From: Pseudooceanicola nanhaiensis DSM 18065
GTDB taxonomy: Bacteria; Pseudomonadota; Alphaproteobacteria; Rhodobacterales; Rhodobacteraceae
Length of the DNA stretch: 64,000 nucleotides
Assembly: GCF_000688295.1 (NCBI RefSeq)
Contig: NZ_JHZF01000013.1
Coordinates: forward strand, 992,001-1,056,000
Reading direction: 5' to 3'
Shown piece by piece: positions 1 to 8,278 of this stretch. Numbering within the stretch: the first letter of the stretch is position 1; every line of letters begins with the position of its first letter. The position numbers and the translations under genes are program-made. The notes under the pieces are model-generated. The model ran no database searches. It was given only the letters and a program-made list of their open reading frames with translations, and had not been told where the DNA came from.

Positions 1-832
1 TGGTCAGCAATGCGAATTCGTCGTCGTCGTTGAAGATCGACGGCCGCGCGTTCGGGCTGTCGTTGGCGAGGCCGAGGCCCTGCGCCATCTCCTCGTGATA
101 GCAGGAGCGGCGCATCAGGTCGGGATGTTCGGCCCGGACGAAGGCGATGGCCTTGCGGTATTCGTAATCGCTGCTGCCGCCCGAGAAGGCGACCACGAGG
201 CAGTGGATCGACCGGGGCAGCGTCCGGAAGATGTCGACCGAGCTGTCCGAGATGTTCGGCACCAGCTGCCGGATCCGGCGGATCGCGGGGCCGCGGTCGT
301 CCTCGCCCATCACCAGCACGTGGAAATTGGCCGACGCTCCGCGGGCCATGGTCACCGGATGCCCGGTCAGCCGCCCCAGCCGGGCGGCGTAATCGGCGAT
401 GTAGGCGCTGTCCGTGGCCCTGATCTCCTCGGGCACCGTGTCCCCGAACTCCACGTTGACGCGCACCGGAAGGACCCAGCGGCGCAGGTGCGAGGGCGCG
501 TCCGAGGCCGTCCGCAACCCCGCCCCGCGCGCGTATTCGTCATACAGCGCGATGCGCTCGAAATTCTCGGCCAGCTGGCGGGTGTTGAACGGCGTGTCGA
601 TCCCGCCGCCGTCCTGCCGCAGGAGCCCCTGCGCCAGAAGGTCGGCCTGCACGCCCGCGTAATACCGCGTGAGCTCTTCCGAGCGGGCCGAGGGCTTGGG
701 CCGCTCCTCGACGGGCTTCGGCAGCACCACGGGTCTGGCCTTCGGTGTCAGCGATGTCTGCAAGCCCTGCTCGCAGCCCGCGAGCAGGGCGGTCACGGCG
801 AGTCCCGTGAGGAATGTCCTGAAGCCGCCCAC
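1..832 (-). CDS. DUF2927 domain lipoprotein (3' end outside window)
   Basis: The frame runs leftwards off the window edge, so 277 codons are visible and the C-terminus is missing. I start it at GTG 832: the in-frame TGA just upstream is the stop of the preceding gene, and a GAGG ribosome site lies about 10 bases before the GTG. Residues 1-19 form a lipoprotein signal ending in LLAGC (Cys20 lipidated). The body has stretches such as LRRWVLPVRV, HVLVMGEDDRGP, CYHEEMAQGLGLANDSP and FNDDDEFALLT, which I recognise as DUF2927, a periplasmic family of unknown function in Rhodobacterales. It is the last gene of a five-gene leftward cluster, 12 bases after telA. The linkage suggests an envelope-stress role (inference). 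Confidence 0.85.
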   Translation of the reverse strand, partial: MGGFRTFLTGLAVTALLAGCEQGLQTSLTPKARPVVLPKPVEERPKPSARSEELTRYYAGVQADLLAQGLLRQDGGGIDTPFNTRQLAENFERIALYDEYARGAGLRTASDAPSHLRRWVLPVRVNVEFGDTVPEEIRATDSAYIADYAARLGRLTGHPVTMARGASANFHVLVMGEDDRGPAIRRIRQLVPNISDSSVDIFRTLPRSIHCLVVAFSGGSSDYEYRKAIAFVRAEHPDLMRRSCYHEEMAQGLGLANDSPNARPSIFNDDDEFALLT

Positions 833-844
833 CCCTGTGTGACC

Positions 845-2044
845 TCAGCCCTGCTGCGGCGGAACGGCGGTCGAGGTCGTGTCGCCGAGCCCCGTCGCCT
901 TCGCCTTGGCCGAGGCGAGCGTGTCGCGCAGCTCGGCCTCCATCTTCTGCAGGTCGGCCTCGGCGGCCGCGCGCTTCTTCTTGCCTTCGTCGGCGATCTG
1001 CAGGCTTTCCTGGATCGTGCCGATCAGATCGGCGTTGGCCTGCTTCACGGCCTCGATGTCGAAGACCCCGCGCTCCATCTCCTGCCGGATGGCCTTGTTG
1101 CTGTCGCGCAGGTTCTTGGCGTTGGCGGTCAGCAGCTCGTTGGTCAGGTCGTTGGCGTCGCGCACGGCGGTCGCCGCCTCGGCAGAGCGCTGGATGGTGA
1201 CCGCCTGGGCCAGCTGCGTCTCCCACAGCGGCACGGTGTTGACGAGGGTCGAGTTGATCTTCGTGACCAGCGACTTGTCGTTCTCCTGCACCAGCCGGAT
1301 CGAGGGCAGCGACTGCATCGTCACCTGCCGCGTCAGCTTCAGGTCATGCACCCGGCGCTCGAGGTCGTCGCGGGCGGCGCGGAGGTCGCGCAGCTCCTGC
1401 GCCTTCATCACCTGCGCGTTCTCCGCCGCGGCCTGCACATCGGCCTCCAAGGCGGGAATCTCGCCGCCGTCGAGCGATTTCAGCTTCTCCTCTCCGGCCG
1501 CGATGTAGAGCGCGAGCTCGTCGTAGAAGTTCAGCGTCTTGTCGTAGAGCATGTCGAGCGACTTGATGTCCTTCATCAGCGCGTGCTCGTGCTTGAGCAG
1601 GTCATCGGTGATGCGGTCGATCTGGCCCTGCACCTCCTCGAACCGGGCGGTGAACTTGGCCATCGGCGTCGCCCGGCCGAGGATCCGGTCCCAAAGGCTG
1701 CGCTTGCGGCCGACGTCCAGCTCGCTGACCGAGAAGCCGCGGATCGCCGAGACGATGTCGCGCAGGCTGTCGCCGGCGGGGCCGACGTCCTTGTTCTTGA
1801 CGTCCGCCAGCATCGCCTGGCTGATCTGCTGCAGCTCGGCCTGGGCGGCGGAGCCGAAGCTGACGATGGAGTTGGTGTCCCCCATGTCGATCTCGGCGAT
1901 GCGCTTGCGGATCGCCTCGGCCGCGGCGGGCTCGGCCTGTTCCAGCGGAACGATCTCCTGTTTGGGTTCGGGCAGCACGGTGGCGGTGACCTCTTCGACC
2001 ATGGTTACGGATTCGGCGGCCTTCCTGCGGACGGTATCGGACAT
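845..2044 (-). CDS. telA: TelA family toxic anion resistance protein
   Basis: 399 residues, soluble, helical and coiled-coil rich. The segment with DTNSIVSFGSAAQAELQQIS and the middle around FEEVQGQIDRITDDLLKHEH are typical of the TelA/KlaA family (PF05816), linked to tellurite and other toxic-anion tolerance; the biochemical activity is unknown. A GTG at 2053 overlaps the xpaC stop, but ATG 2044 has a GGAG exactly 8 bases upstream, so I prefer 2044. The xpaC stop is 5 bases away, which implies translational coupling. It sits between xpaC and a DUF2927 lipoprotein. TelA and XpaC are paired in many bacteria and probably work together at the membrane. Family call is firm; resistance phenotype is inferred. 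Confidence 0.93.
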   Translation of the reverse strand: MSDTVRRKAAESVTMVEEVTATVLPEPKQEIVPLEQAEPAAAEAIRKRIAEIDMGDTNSIVSFGSAAQAELQQISQAMLADVKNKDVGPAGDSLRDIVSAIRGFSVSELDVGRKRSLWDRILGRATPMAKFTARFEEVQGQIDRITDDLLKHEHALMKDIKSLDMLYDKTLNFYDELALYIAAGEEKLKSLDGGEIPALEADVQAAAENAQVMKAQELRDLRAARDDLERRVHDLKLTRQVTMQSLPSIRLVQENDKSLVTKINSTLVNTVPLWETQLAQAVTIQRSAEAATAVRDANDLTNELLTANAKNLRDSNKAIRQEMERGVFDIEAVKQANADLIGTIQESLQIADEGKKKRAAAEADLQKMEAELRDTLASAKAKATGLGDTTSTAVPPQQG

Positions 2045-2049
2045 CGTCT

Positions 2050-2952
2050 TCACTCCATCTTGCCGGGGGCGCCCACGCCCTCGCGTTGCAGCCGCTCGCG
2101 CAGCACGTCGATCTCGACGGTCAGGTCGCTCCTGTCGTCAAGCAAGAGCTTTTCCGTCCGGGCGGCGAAATTCTGCTCCAGGTCGGTGAGCAGCGCCTCG
2201 TAGCTCGCCCGTGCGCCCTGGCTGTGGTTGCGGGCGTAGATCTCGGTGAACTTCACCGTCGCGTCACGGGCCCCCATCAGGTAGACGCCCAGGAATTTCC
2301 GGGCCGAGGTCAGGTCGCGCGGATCGTTCTCGATCGTGCGGATCATGTCCTCGGCGGTGGCGCGGAAGCCCGCGACCCGTCCCGACAGGCCGCGGTCCCG
2401 CAGGGTGTCGATGGTGGTCTGCATGGTCTTCAGGTAGGCCTCGGCCTCGTCGACCACGCGCGCGACCCGGTCGCGCTGGAAGGTGTCGATCCCCTCGGCG
2501 CCCTTGTTGCGCAGCGGGTCCGGCCCGAAGGAGGCAAGGTGCAGCCCGCCCGCGATCACCGCGTATATCACCGCCGAGACCAGGTCGATCCCGTGCACGC
2601 TCGCGCCAAGCGCGGTGCCGACGGCGATCGAGAGCGAGCCCAGCATCTTGCGCGGAATGGCCGGGCGGCGGGCGATCTTGCGCTCGTGATAGGCGGCCTC
2701 GGCCCGGAGCCCCTCGCGCGTCAGCCAGGCACCGAGCACCCAGGCCCCGGCACCGAGCAGCCCGGTCGCAAGCCCGACGGCGCCGGCACCGAGCGCGGAG
2801 AACGCCAGCAGCACCGGCGGCACGAACAGCACGTTCGACCGCGCGCCCGCGGTGTTCGGCCGCTCCAGCCGCCGCGGCGGACGGGGCGGCGGGGTCTCGC
2901 CGGTCCCGCCGCGGGGGGCCGGGGAATACTGTCCGCCGTAGCGTTCGGCCAT
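2050..2952 (-). CDS. xpaC: XpaC-like membrane protein (PF10112 family)
   Basis: 300 residues. A proline/arginine-rich N-terminus (about residues 1-38) precedes two hydrophobic regions, roughly 40-77 and 95-135, which look like membrane hairpins. The rest is a charged helical cytoplasmic domain (for example DRVARVVDEAEAYLKTMQTT). This matches the XpaC / 5-bromo-4-chloroindolyl phosphate hydrolysis family, the usual partner of TelA. An upstream in-frame ATG at 2988 exists, but ATG 2952 overlaps the preceding gene's stop as TGATG, so I take 2952. The stop at 2050 lies 5 bases before telA. The family's enzymatic name is historical; its true role is uncertain, and membrane anchoring of TelA is an inference. 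Confidence 0.88.
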   Translation of the reverse strand: MAERYGGQYSPAPRGGTGETPPPRPPRRLERPNTAGARSNVLFVPPVLLAFSALGAGAVGLATGLLGAGAWVLGAWLTREGLRAEAAYHERKIARRPAIPRKMLGSLSIAVGTALGASVHGIDLVSAVIYAVIAGGLHLASFGPDPLRNKGAEGIDTFQRDRVARVVDEAEAYLKTMQTTIDTLRDRGLSGRVAGFRATAEDMIRTIENDPRDLTSARKFLGVYLMGARDATVKFTEIYARNHSQGARASYEALLTDLEQNFAARTEKLLLDDRSDLTVEIDVLRERLQREGVGAPGKME

Positions 2953-3143
2953 CACTCGGCCCCCAGCCAGCCGGTCGCCACACCGCACATCACGGTGATG
3001 AGCAGGGCATAGGAGATCTTCTGGATCGCGCCGCTCCGCCGCGTCGTGCCGGTCTCGGGCCGGCGCTCGAAGGCCGAGGCCACCAGCGAGGCCGCGGCGA
3101 CAAGTGCAGCCAGGAGAACCACTATGAGGAACAGCCGTGACAT
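2952..3143 (-). CDS. small single-pass membrane protein
   Basis: 63 residues from ATG 3143, which has a GGAGG 5-6 bases upstream; a longer reading from 3155 lacks this spacing. Residues 2-24 (SRLFLIVVLLAALVAAASLV onward) form one membrane segment. A short Arg/Thr-rich loop follows, then a second hydrophobic stretch (ALLITVMCGVATGWL) near the C-terminus, so a two-helix topology is also possible. The stop TGA shares a base with the xpaC ATG (TGATG), a strong sign of coupled translation. I do not recognise a named family. Position at the head of the xpaC-telA block suggests a small membrane partner of XpaC (inference). Confidence 0.75.
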   Translation of the reverse strand: MSRLFLIVVLLAALVAAASLVASAFERRPETGTTRRSGAIQKISYALLITVMCGVATGWLGAE

Positions 3144-3220
3144 CGCGCCCTCCACGGGTCAGGTTTCGTCATGAACATAGGGGGCGCCGGAGCGATCCGC
3201 CACCCTTGCCGTGGTGGCGA

Positions 3221-4039
3221 TCAGCGCGAGCTGCCGGCCTTGCGCGCCGCCGCGAGCTTGCGGGCATAGCCCGACTGGATGAACTCCACGACGAAAAGCA
3301 CCACCACCGAGAAGTAGAAGGTGGATTTCGACATCGGCACGATCTCGTAGCCGAAGACGCGCAGCGCCATGGCCTCGTCATGGGTCGCATGGGCCGCGGC
3401 CTGGCCGGCTTCGCCCAGCAGGACGACGCCCACGATCAGCAGGATGAAGAGGCCCAGAACCTCGAACATGCGGTTCTTTTCCAGGAAGGCCGTCACCGCG
3501 TCGGCGAGCAGCAGCATGGCGAGGCCCGACAGGATGATCGCCGCGGCGAGGACCGGGAAGACGTCGGTGATCGCGATGGCCGAGAGGACCGAATCGAAGC
3601 TGAAGATCAGGTTCATCAGCACGATCAGCAGGATCACCTGCGTCGCGGACTTGCCGTCCTTCGCCTCGACGTCGGAATGCAGGTCCTCGACGCTCAGCAT
3701 GTGGCCGATCTCCTTCACCGCGGTGTACATGATGAAGGCGCCGCCGAAGACGAAGACCAGCGTGGCGAAGTTGACGCCGCCGGTCAGCACGCCGTCCCAG
3801 CCGAAGACGAAGAACGGATCGGTCAGCGCGCCGAGCAGGCCGATCATCACGAAGAGCAGCACCACCCGCAGCGCCACGGCGATGATGATGCCCCAGAAGC
3901 GCACCGCCTTCTGCTGCGGGACCGGGGCGCGCTGGCTCTCGATCGAGATGTAGAGAAGGTTGTCGAACCCGAGTACCGCCTGCAGGAAGCAGAGCATGAG
4001 CAGGTTCAGAAGGTTCTCGATCGTCAGAAGGTCCGCCAT
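3221..4039 (-). CDS. terC: TerC family integral membrane protein
   Basis: 272 residues starting MADLLTIENLLNLLMLCFLQ; an upstream in-frame start at 4093 has no support. At least seven hydrophobic helices are visible, with the TerC signatures FLQAVLGFDNLLYI near the N-terminus and LIFSFDSVLSAIAITDVF in the middle; the acidic Asp residues in these two motifs are the conserved membrane-embedded ones. TerC proteins are linked to tellurium resistance and, in other bacteria, to manganese export or metalation of secreted proteins. It leads the leftward cluster, 77 bases ahead of the small membrane protein. Its C-terminal tail is basic (YARKLAAARKAG), cytoplasmic by the positive-inside rule. Confidence 0.93.
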   Translation of the reverse strand: MADLLTIENLLNLLMLCFLQAVLGFDNLLYISIESQRAPVPQQKAVRFWGIIIAVALRVVLLFVMIGLLGALTDPFFVFGWDGVLTGGVNFATLVFVFGGAFIMYTAVKEIGHMLSVEDLHSDVEAKDGKSATQVILLIVLMNLIFSFDSVLSAIAITDVFPVLAAAIILSGLAMLLLADAVTAFLEKNRMFEVLGLFILLIVGVVLLGEAGQAAAHATHDEAMALRVFGYEIVPMSKSTFYFSVVVLFVVEFIQSGYARKLAAARKAGSSR

Positions 4040-4169
4040 AAATCCCGTCCCTGAAGGTCCATGAAATGCGCCTCCAATGTGACGGGACGCCAAGGGCTTA
4101 ACAACCCTCGCGTTCAGCGGTTCCCCGCAGACCGCGCCCTGCCTTCATCGTTCCGGGCCAAATGCCGGT

Positions 4170-4189
4170 GGCCGGGCTTCGGCCCGGCC
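4170..4189 (-). terminator. GC hairpin after rluB
   Basis: GGCCGGGC and GCCCGGCC pair perfectly (8 bp) around a TTCG tetraloop, 10 bases past the rluB stop. There is no T-tract, so it may stabilise the 3' end rather than terminate on its own. Confidence 0.5.
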
Positions 4190-4199
4190 CGCCCTGCGG

Positions 4200-5174
4200 T
4201 CAGGAATTGCGCGGCTTGCGCACCCGGCGCACCGGTTTCGCGGGCGGCGGTGTCTCCGCCTCCAGCCCGAGCTGGTCGCGCATGATCTTGGGGCGGACCT
4301 CCTCGACCTCGCCTGCCTTCAGCTGACCCAGCTGGAACGGCCCGTAGGAGATCCGGATCAGGCGGTTCACGCTCAGCCCGACCGCCTCCATCGCGCGCCG
4401 GATCTCGCGGTTCTTGCCTTCGCGCAGGCCCACCGTCGCCCAGGCGTTCGCGCCCTGCTGGCGGTCGAGCGTGACCTGCATCGGCTGGAAGGTTTCGCCG
4501 TCCAGCGTGATGCCCTCGCGCAGCGCGGCGAAATCCTCGTCCTTCGGCGCGCCCTTCACCCGCACGCGGTAGCGCCGCAGCCAGCCGGTCGAGGGCAGCT
4601 CGAGCCGCCGCTTGATCCCGCCGTCATTGGTGAGCAGCAGCAGCCCCTCGGAATTGAGGTCGAGCCGCCCCACCGTCATCACCCGTGGCAGATCCTCGGG
4701 CAGCGCGTCGAAGATCGTCCGGCGCCCCTGTTCGTCCCGCGTCGTCGTCACTAGCCCCGACGGCTTGTGGTAGAGCCAGAGCCGCGCCGGTTCGGGCGCC
4801 GAGATGGCCTTGCCGTCGACCTCGACCTTGTCGCGCGCCGTGACGTTCAGCGCGGGCGAGGCGATCGGCTTGCCGTTCACCCGCACCCGCCCCTCGGCGA
4901 TCATCTTCTCGGCGTCCCGGCGCGAGGCGACACCGGCGCGGGCCATCACCTTGGCGATCCGGTCCCCATCGGGCGAGGCGCCCTCGGCGGGCGTCGGCGC
5001 GGGGGTGCGGGCCGGTCTGCCGCCGGGTTTTCCCCCAGGTTTTCCGCCGGGTTTTCCGCCGGGTTTGCCGGGCCCCTTCGCGGGGCGCGGCGGTCCCTTC
5101 CGGTCCGTCGCGGCGGCGGGTCTGCGGCCGCTCGGGCGGCTGTCGGAGGGCGGGGAGGGCGGTTTGCGGGCCAT
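4200..5174 (-). CDS. rluB: 23S rRNA pseudouridine synthase, RluB/RsuA family
   Basis: 324 residues. An unusually long, basic, Pro/Gly-rich N-terminal tail (residues 1-70, including GGKP repeats at about 36-54) precedes an S4 RNA-binding domain (IAKVMARAGVASRRDAEKMI) and then the pseudouridine synthase domain. The catalytic Asp is in GRLDLNSEGLLLLTNDGG. The domain order matches RluB, which makes pseudouridine in helix 80/92-region 23S rRNA of the large subunit. The C-terminal tail is again basic (PVRRVRKPRN). The start ATG has only a weak upstream GC-rich site (GCGGGG). Divergent from tadA. RsuA/RluE-type specificity is not excluded, but length and the tail favour RluB. Confidence 0.92.
   Translation of the reverse strand: MARKPPSPPSDSRPSGRRPAAATDRKGPPRPAKGPGKPGGKPGGKPGGKPGGRPARTPAPTPAEGASPDGDRIAKVMARAGVASRRDAEKMIAEGRVRVNGKPIASPALNVTARDKVEVDGKAISAPEPARLWLYHKPSGLVTTTRDEQGRRTIFDALPEDLPRVMTVGRLDLNSEGLLLLTNDGGIKRRLELPSTGWLRRYRVRVKGAPKDEDFAALREGITLDGETFQPMQVTLDRQQGANAWATVGLREGKNREIRRAMEAVGLSVNRLIRISYGPFQLGQLKAGEVEEVRPKIMRDQLGLEAETPPPAKPVRRVRKPRNS
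5013..5069 (-). repeat. 12-base tandem repeat coding GGKP units in rluB
   Basis: Inside the rluB N-terminal tail, a 12-base unit repeats about four and a half times, giving GKPGGKPGGKPGGKPGGRP at residues 36-54. One unit has a synonymous change. It encodes a flexible, basic, disordered segment. Confidence 0.85.
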
Positions 5175-5251
5175 GCGCCCCGCTTACCCGGTTTCGCGGC
5201 GGGGCGGAAGCGGGCTTGCGATGCAGCCTTCCGCCGGGCAGGAAGACCCCC

Positions 5252-5716
5252 ATGAGGTTCGCGCCCCACATGGACACCGCGCTGGAAGAGGCGCAGGCCG
5301 CCGCCGCCCGCGGCGAGGTGCCGGTCGGCGCGGTGCTGGTCGCGCCCTCGGGGCAGGTCGTGGCCCGGGCCGGGAACCGCACGCGTGAGCTCTCCGACCC
5401 CTCGGCCCATGCCGAGATGCTGGTGATCCGCGCCGCCTGCGCCGCCGCGGCAAGCGAACGCCTGCCGGGTCATGTGCTCTATGTCACGCTGGAGCCCTGC
5501 GCGATGTGCGCCGCCGCCATCGCCGCCGCCCGCATCGCGCGGGTGGTCTACGGCGCGGCCGATCCGAAATCCGGCGGGGTGGCCCATGGCGCGCGGGTCT
5601 TCTCGCACCCGCAGGCGCACCACGTGCCCGAGGTGATCGACGGGATCGGTGCCGCCGCCTCCGAGGCGCTGCTGAAGGGCTTCTTCGCGGCCCGCAGGGA
5701 CCTGTCATCCGATTGA
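5252..5716 (+). CDS. tadA: tRNA-specific adenosine deaminase (TadA)
   Basis: 154 residues from ATG 5252, preceded by GGAAG; an in-frame ATG at 5216 is less likely because it lacks a ribosome site. Zinc deaminase motifs are intact: HAE (zinc His and catalytic Glu) in DPSAHAEMLVIR and PCAMC in TLEPCAMCAAAI. The first conserved block GEVPVGAVLV is also present. TadA converts the wobble adenosine of tRNA-Arg(ACG) to inosine and is essential in most bacteria; generic nucleoside deaminases share the fold, but length and motifs fit TadA well. It is divergent from rluB and followed after 54 bases by a thioesterase. Confidence 0.9.
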   Translation: MRFAPHMDTALEEAQAAAARGEVPVGAVLVAPSGQVVARAGNRTRELSDPSAHAEMLVIRAACAAAASERLPGHVLYVTLEPCAMCAAAIAAARIARVVYGAADPKSGGVAHGARVFSHPQAHHVPEVIDGIGAAASEALLKGFFAARRDLSSD

Positions 5717-5770
5717 CAAACCCGCCCGCCGCCGCCGTTATGGCCCGCGCCCGGAGAAGGAGACAGACAG

Positions 5771-6553
5771 ATGCCGAACCTGCATGACGTGCTCGCGGGG
5801 TTCACCGCCCATGACGGCGGCAGCCGCGTCGAGACGCCGGAGAACTGGACGCAGGGGCGGACGATCTACGGCGGCATGACCACCGCGCTCTGCTGGCATG
5901 CCGCGACGCTCGCGGTGCCGGACCTGCCGCCGCTGCGGGCGGCGCAGGTGTCCTTCGTCGGGCCCGCCTCCGGGACGCTCGACTTCTCAACCGAGCTCTT
6001 GCGCCGCGGGCGGAACTCGGCGGTGGTCGAGGTCGCCTGCCGGACGGCCGAGGGCTATGCCGCCATGGCGCTCTTCACCTGCGCGAATGCGCGGCAGAGC
6101 AGCGTCTCGCACGATCTCAGCCCCGCGCCGGAGGCGCCCGGTCCCGACGGGGTGGAGGATTTCCACCGCAAGCCGCCCAGGGCGCTCGCCTTCCCGCAGA
6201 ACTTCGACATCCGCTTCGTCCGGGGCGGCCGTCCGCTGTCGGGCGATGAGCCGGAGATCCTCGTCTGGACCCGTCTGAAGGAGGAGGAGGGCGTCGATCC
6301 GGTCACCGCGCTGCTCGCGCTGGCCGACGTGCTGCCGCCGGGGGCGATGGCCGAAATGCCGGAATGGGGCCCGGTCTCGACGATGACGTGGGGTGTGGAT
6401 TTCCACCACCCGGTCACCTCGCGGGGATGGCACCTGCTGCACACCTATTCCGACCAGGCGGACGACGGCTATTCGCTGCAGGGATCCGATATGTGGGACG
6501 CCGAGGGGCGGCGGGTGCTGACCGCCCGTCAGATGGTCGCGATCTTCGGCTGA
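5771..6553 (+). CDS. acyl-CoA thioesterase-like (double hotdog) protein
   Basis: 260 residues with a strong GGAGAAGGAG ribosome site. The N-terminal half (NWTQGRTIYGGMTTALCWHA, then RAAQVSFVGPASG) and the C-terminal half (MTWGVDFHHPVTSRGWHLLHTYS) each read as a hotdog fold, the arrangement of TesB-like acyl-CoA thioesterases. Such enzymes hydrolyse acyl-CoA to free acid and CoA in the cytoplasm. The TesB catalytic triad cannot be assigned with certainty, so substrate and even activity are inferred. It converges on the UPF0173 gene across a strong hairpin. Confidence 0.78.
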   Translation: MPNLHDVLAGFTAHDGGSRVETPENWTQGRTIYGGMTTALCWHAATLAVPDLPPLRAAQVSFVGPASGTLDFSTELLRRGRNSAVVEVACRTAEGYAAMALFTCANARQSSVSHDLSPAPEAPGPDGVEDFHRKPPRALAFPQNFDIRFVRGGRPLSGDEPEILVWTRLKEEEGVDPVTALLALADVLPPGAMAEMPEWGPVSTMTWGVDFHHPVTSRGWHLLHTYSDQADDGYSLQGSDMWDAEGRRVLTARQMVAIFG

Positions 6554-6563
6554 CGCCCGGGCG

Positions 6564-6587
6564 GCGGCGCCCGTCGCCGGGCGCCGC
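6564..6587. terminator. bidirectional hairpin between convergent genes
   Basis: GCGGCGCCCG and CGGGCGCCGC form a perfect 10-bp stem with a 4-base loop (TCGC) between the thioesterase and UPF0173 stops. Confidence 0.6.
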
Positions 6588-6594
6588 GCGGCGA

Positions 6595-7278
6595 TCAGAT
6601 CTCGACCGTTTCCAGCACCTCGGGGGTCTTCACGTCGACGCCCGGCAGGGCCTCGACCAGCGCGTCGGCGCTCTGTTCGAGCAGGGGGAAGGTCTTGTAG
6701 TGCATCGGGAAGACCGTCTTGAAATCGAAGAAGGTCCTGGCCGCGTAGGCCGCCCGCTTCATGTCCATCGTGAAATGGCCGCCCGCGGCGAGGATGCCGA
6801 TGTCGGGCTTGTGCAGGTCGTTGAAGATCTTCATGTCGGCCATCACGTCGGTGTCGCCCGAGAAGTAGATCGAATGGCCCTCGCCCTCGATGATGAACCC
6901 GGCCTCGGAGCCCGCATAGGCGCCATCGGGGGTGGAGGACGAATGCGTCGCGTGCACCATCGTGACCGAGACGCCGCCCAGCCGGATCGTGCCGCCCTTG
7001 TTGAAGCCGGTGCAGGACAGGCTGTCGTCCTGTTTCTCCAGCCAGCCCATCAGTTCGACCATGCCGTAGACCGGGATGCCCAGCTCCTTCGCGATGCCCG
7101 CCGCGTCCGAGACGTGGTCGCCGTGGCCATGGGTGAGGAAGATGTGGGTCGCCCCGCCGATCGCCTCGTCGCGCCGGTCGTCCGGGAAGGTGGGGCCGGA
7201 CAGGAACGGGTCGACGAGCAGGACCTTGTCCTCGATTTCGATGCGGAACGAGCCGTGGCCGAGCCAGATGATCTTCAT
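6595..7278 (-). CDS. UPF0173 metal-dependent hydrolase (beta-lactamase fold)
   Basis: 227 residues starting MKIIWLGHGSFRIE, with GGGAGG 8 bases upstream. The metallo-beta-lactamase motif THGHGDHVSD is present, followed by further metal ligands in MVHATHSS, FSGDTDVMADM and FPMHYKTFP, the UPF0173 pattern. The family is cytoplasmic and the natural substrate is unknown. It is downstream of the iclR gene on the same strand, 167 bases away and past two hairpins, so it is probably a separate transcript. Confidence 0.92.
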   Translation of the reverse strand: MKIIWLGHGSFRIEIEDKVLLVDPFLSGPTFPDDRRDEAIGGATHIFLTHGHGDHVSDAAGIAKELGIPVYGMVELMGWLEKQDDSLSCTGFNKGGTIRLGGVSVTMVHATHSSSTPDGAYAGSEAGFIIEGEGHSIYFSGDTDVMADMKIFNDLHKPDIGILAAGGHFTMDMKRAAYAARTFFDFKTVFPMHYKTFPLLEQSADALVEALPGVDVKTPEVLETVEI

Positions 7279-7390
7279 GGAATGAACCTCCCCATGTGTT
7301 GCGGTGTCCGGTCGGAGGTTAGGGCGGGGGACCCGGTGCGGCAATGCGCGGCGGGAAAATCCCACGCGCGACGGACGGGGTCGGATGCAG

Positions 7391-7438
7391 GCCGGGCGTC
7401 GGCCCGGCACCGGCAGAAGCGCCGGGCGCGCGCCCGGC
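7391..7438 (-). terminator. paired hairpins after iclR
   Basis: Two GC stems follow the iclR stop: GCCGGGCG/CGCCCGGC (7421-7438, a gapless palindrome) and GCCGGGC/GCCCGGC around GTCG (7391-7408). They separate the regulator from the UPF0173 gene. Confidence 0.5.
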
Positions 7439-7445
7439 GATCCCC

Positions 7446-8264
7446 TCAATACCCGACGCGGCTGACCGTGTTCACCAGCTCGACCAGCTTCGGCCCCAGC
7501 TCCTGCTCCAGCCGTTCCTTCGGCAGCGAGAAGGAATAGCCGCCGAGGTTGAAGGCCAGCATCGGCGTGTCGGGCTGCGGCGAGCGATAGGGGACGGAGA
7601 CGGCGTGCACGTCCTTCTGCCATTCCTTGATCGAGGTATAGAAGCCGCGGGTTGCGATCTGCTCGCGCGCGTCGTCGATGCCTTCGAGGATCTGGTTCAG
7701 CTTGTCGGGCTCGGTGCGCTGCCGGATCCGTTCGATGATGTCGCGCCGCTCCGCATCGTGAGTGCCCGCGATATAGGCCCGCCCGATGGCCGAACGCGCC
7801 AGCGAGATCCGCGAGCCGACGTCGAGCTGGAGCGAGATCACGCCCACCGACCGGGCGCAGGAGATATAGGTCATCGACATGTCGTCGCGCCCGCCGAGCG
7901 CCACCAGCACCCCGTCGCCGCAATCGTCGGCAAGCTTCTGCATGTAGACCTGCGCCGTCTCGCGCACGTGCAGACCGGCAAGGCAGGCATAGCCCAGCGA
8001 CAGGACCGGGACCCCCATGCGGTAGCGTCCGGTGTCGTCGTCATAGACGAGGTAGCCCGCCTTCAGCAGCGTGAAGGTCAGCCGCGAGACGGTCGAGTTG
8101 GGCAGGCCGGTCCGTTCGGCCAGATCCGAGTTTCCCAGCCCCGCCCGGTCGTTCGGGCTGAAGGCGCGCAGGATCTCGAGCCCGCGGTAGAGCGCGGTCA
8201 CGAACTGCCTGTCGTTGTCGCCCTTGTCGGCCTCGCGGGCCGCGTCGGTCATTCTCTTGCGCAA
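7446..8264 (-). CDS. IclR family transcriptional regulator
   Basis: 272 residues. The start is TTG 8264, with GGAGA 6-7 bases upstream; the alternative ATG 8252 would be about 18 bases from that site. The N-terminal winged helix-turn-helix (ALYRGLEILRAFSPND, then SDLAERTGLPNSTVSRLTFTL) is followed by the IclR effector domain (RVGVPVLSLGYACLAGLHVRE-like text, then ARSAIGRAYIAGT). It resembles the PcaR/PcaU/PobR branch that controls aromatic or other acid catabolism, often as activators. It ends the leftward ligase-SDR-ligase array. Candidate operators of matching design lie in front of the ligase, SDR and its own gene, so it probably controls the island and itself. Confidence 0.93.
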   Translation of the reverse strand: MRKRMTDAAREADKGDNDRQFVTALYRGLEILRAFSPNDRAGLGNSDLAERTGLPNSTVSRLTFTLLKAGYLVYDDDTGRYRMGVPVLSLGYACLAGLHVRETAQVYMQKLADDCGDGVLVALGGRDDMSMTYISCARSVGVISLQLDVGSRISLARSAIGRAYIAGTHDAERRDIIERIRQRTEPDKLNQILEGIDDAREQIATRGFYTSIKEWQKDVHAVSVPYRSPQPDTPMLAFNLGGYSFSLPKERLEQELGPKLVELVNTVSRVGY

Positions 8265-8278
8265 GTCGCGTCTCCAAA

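Noticed and set aside
95-2203. Very long rightward open frame of 702 codons opposite telA and xpaC
   Set aside because: It is antisense to two well-supported genes; its composition (Gly, Arg, His, Val rich) is the usual GC-bias shadow, and many similar shadows occur through the window.
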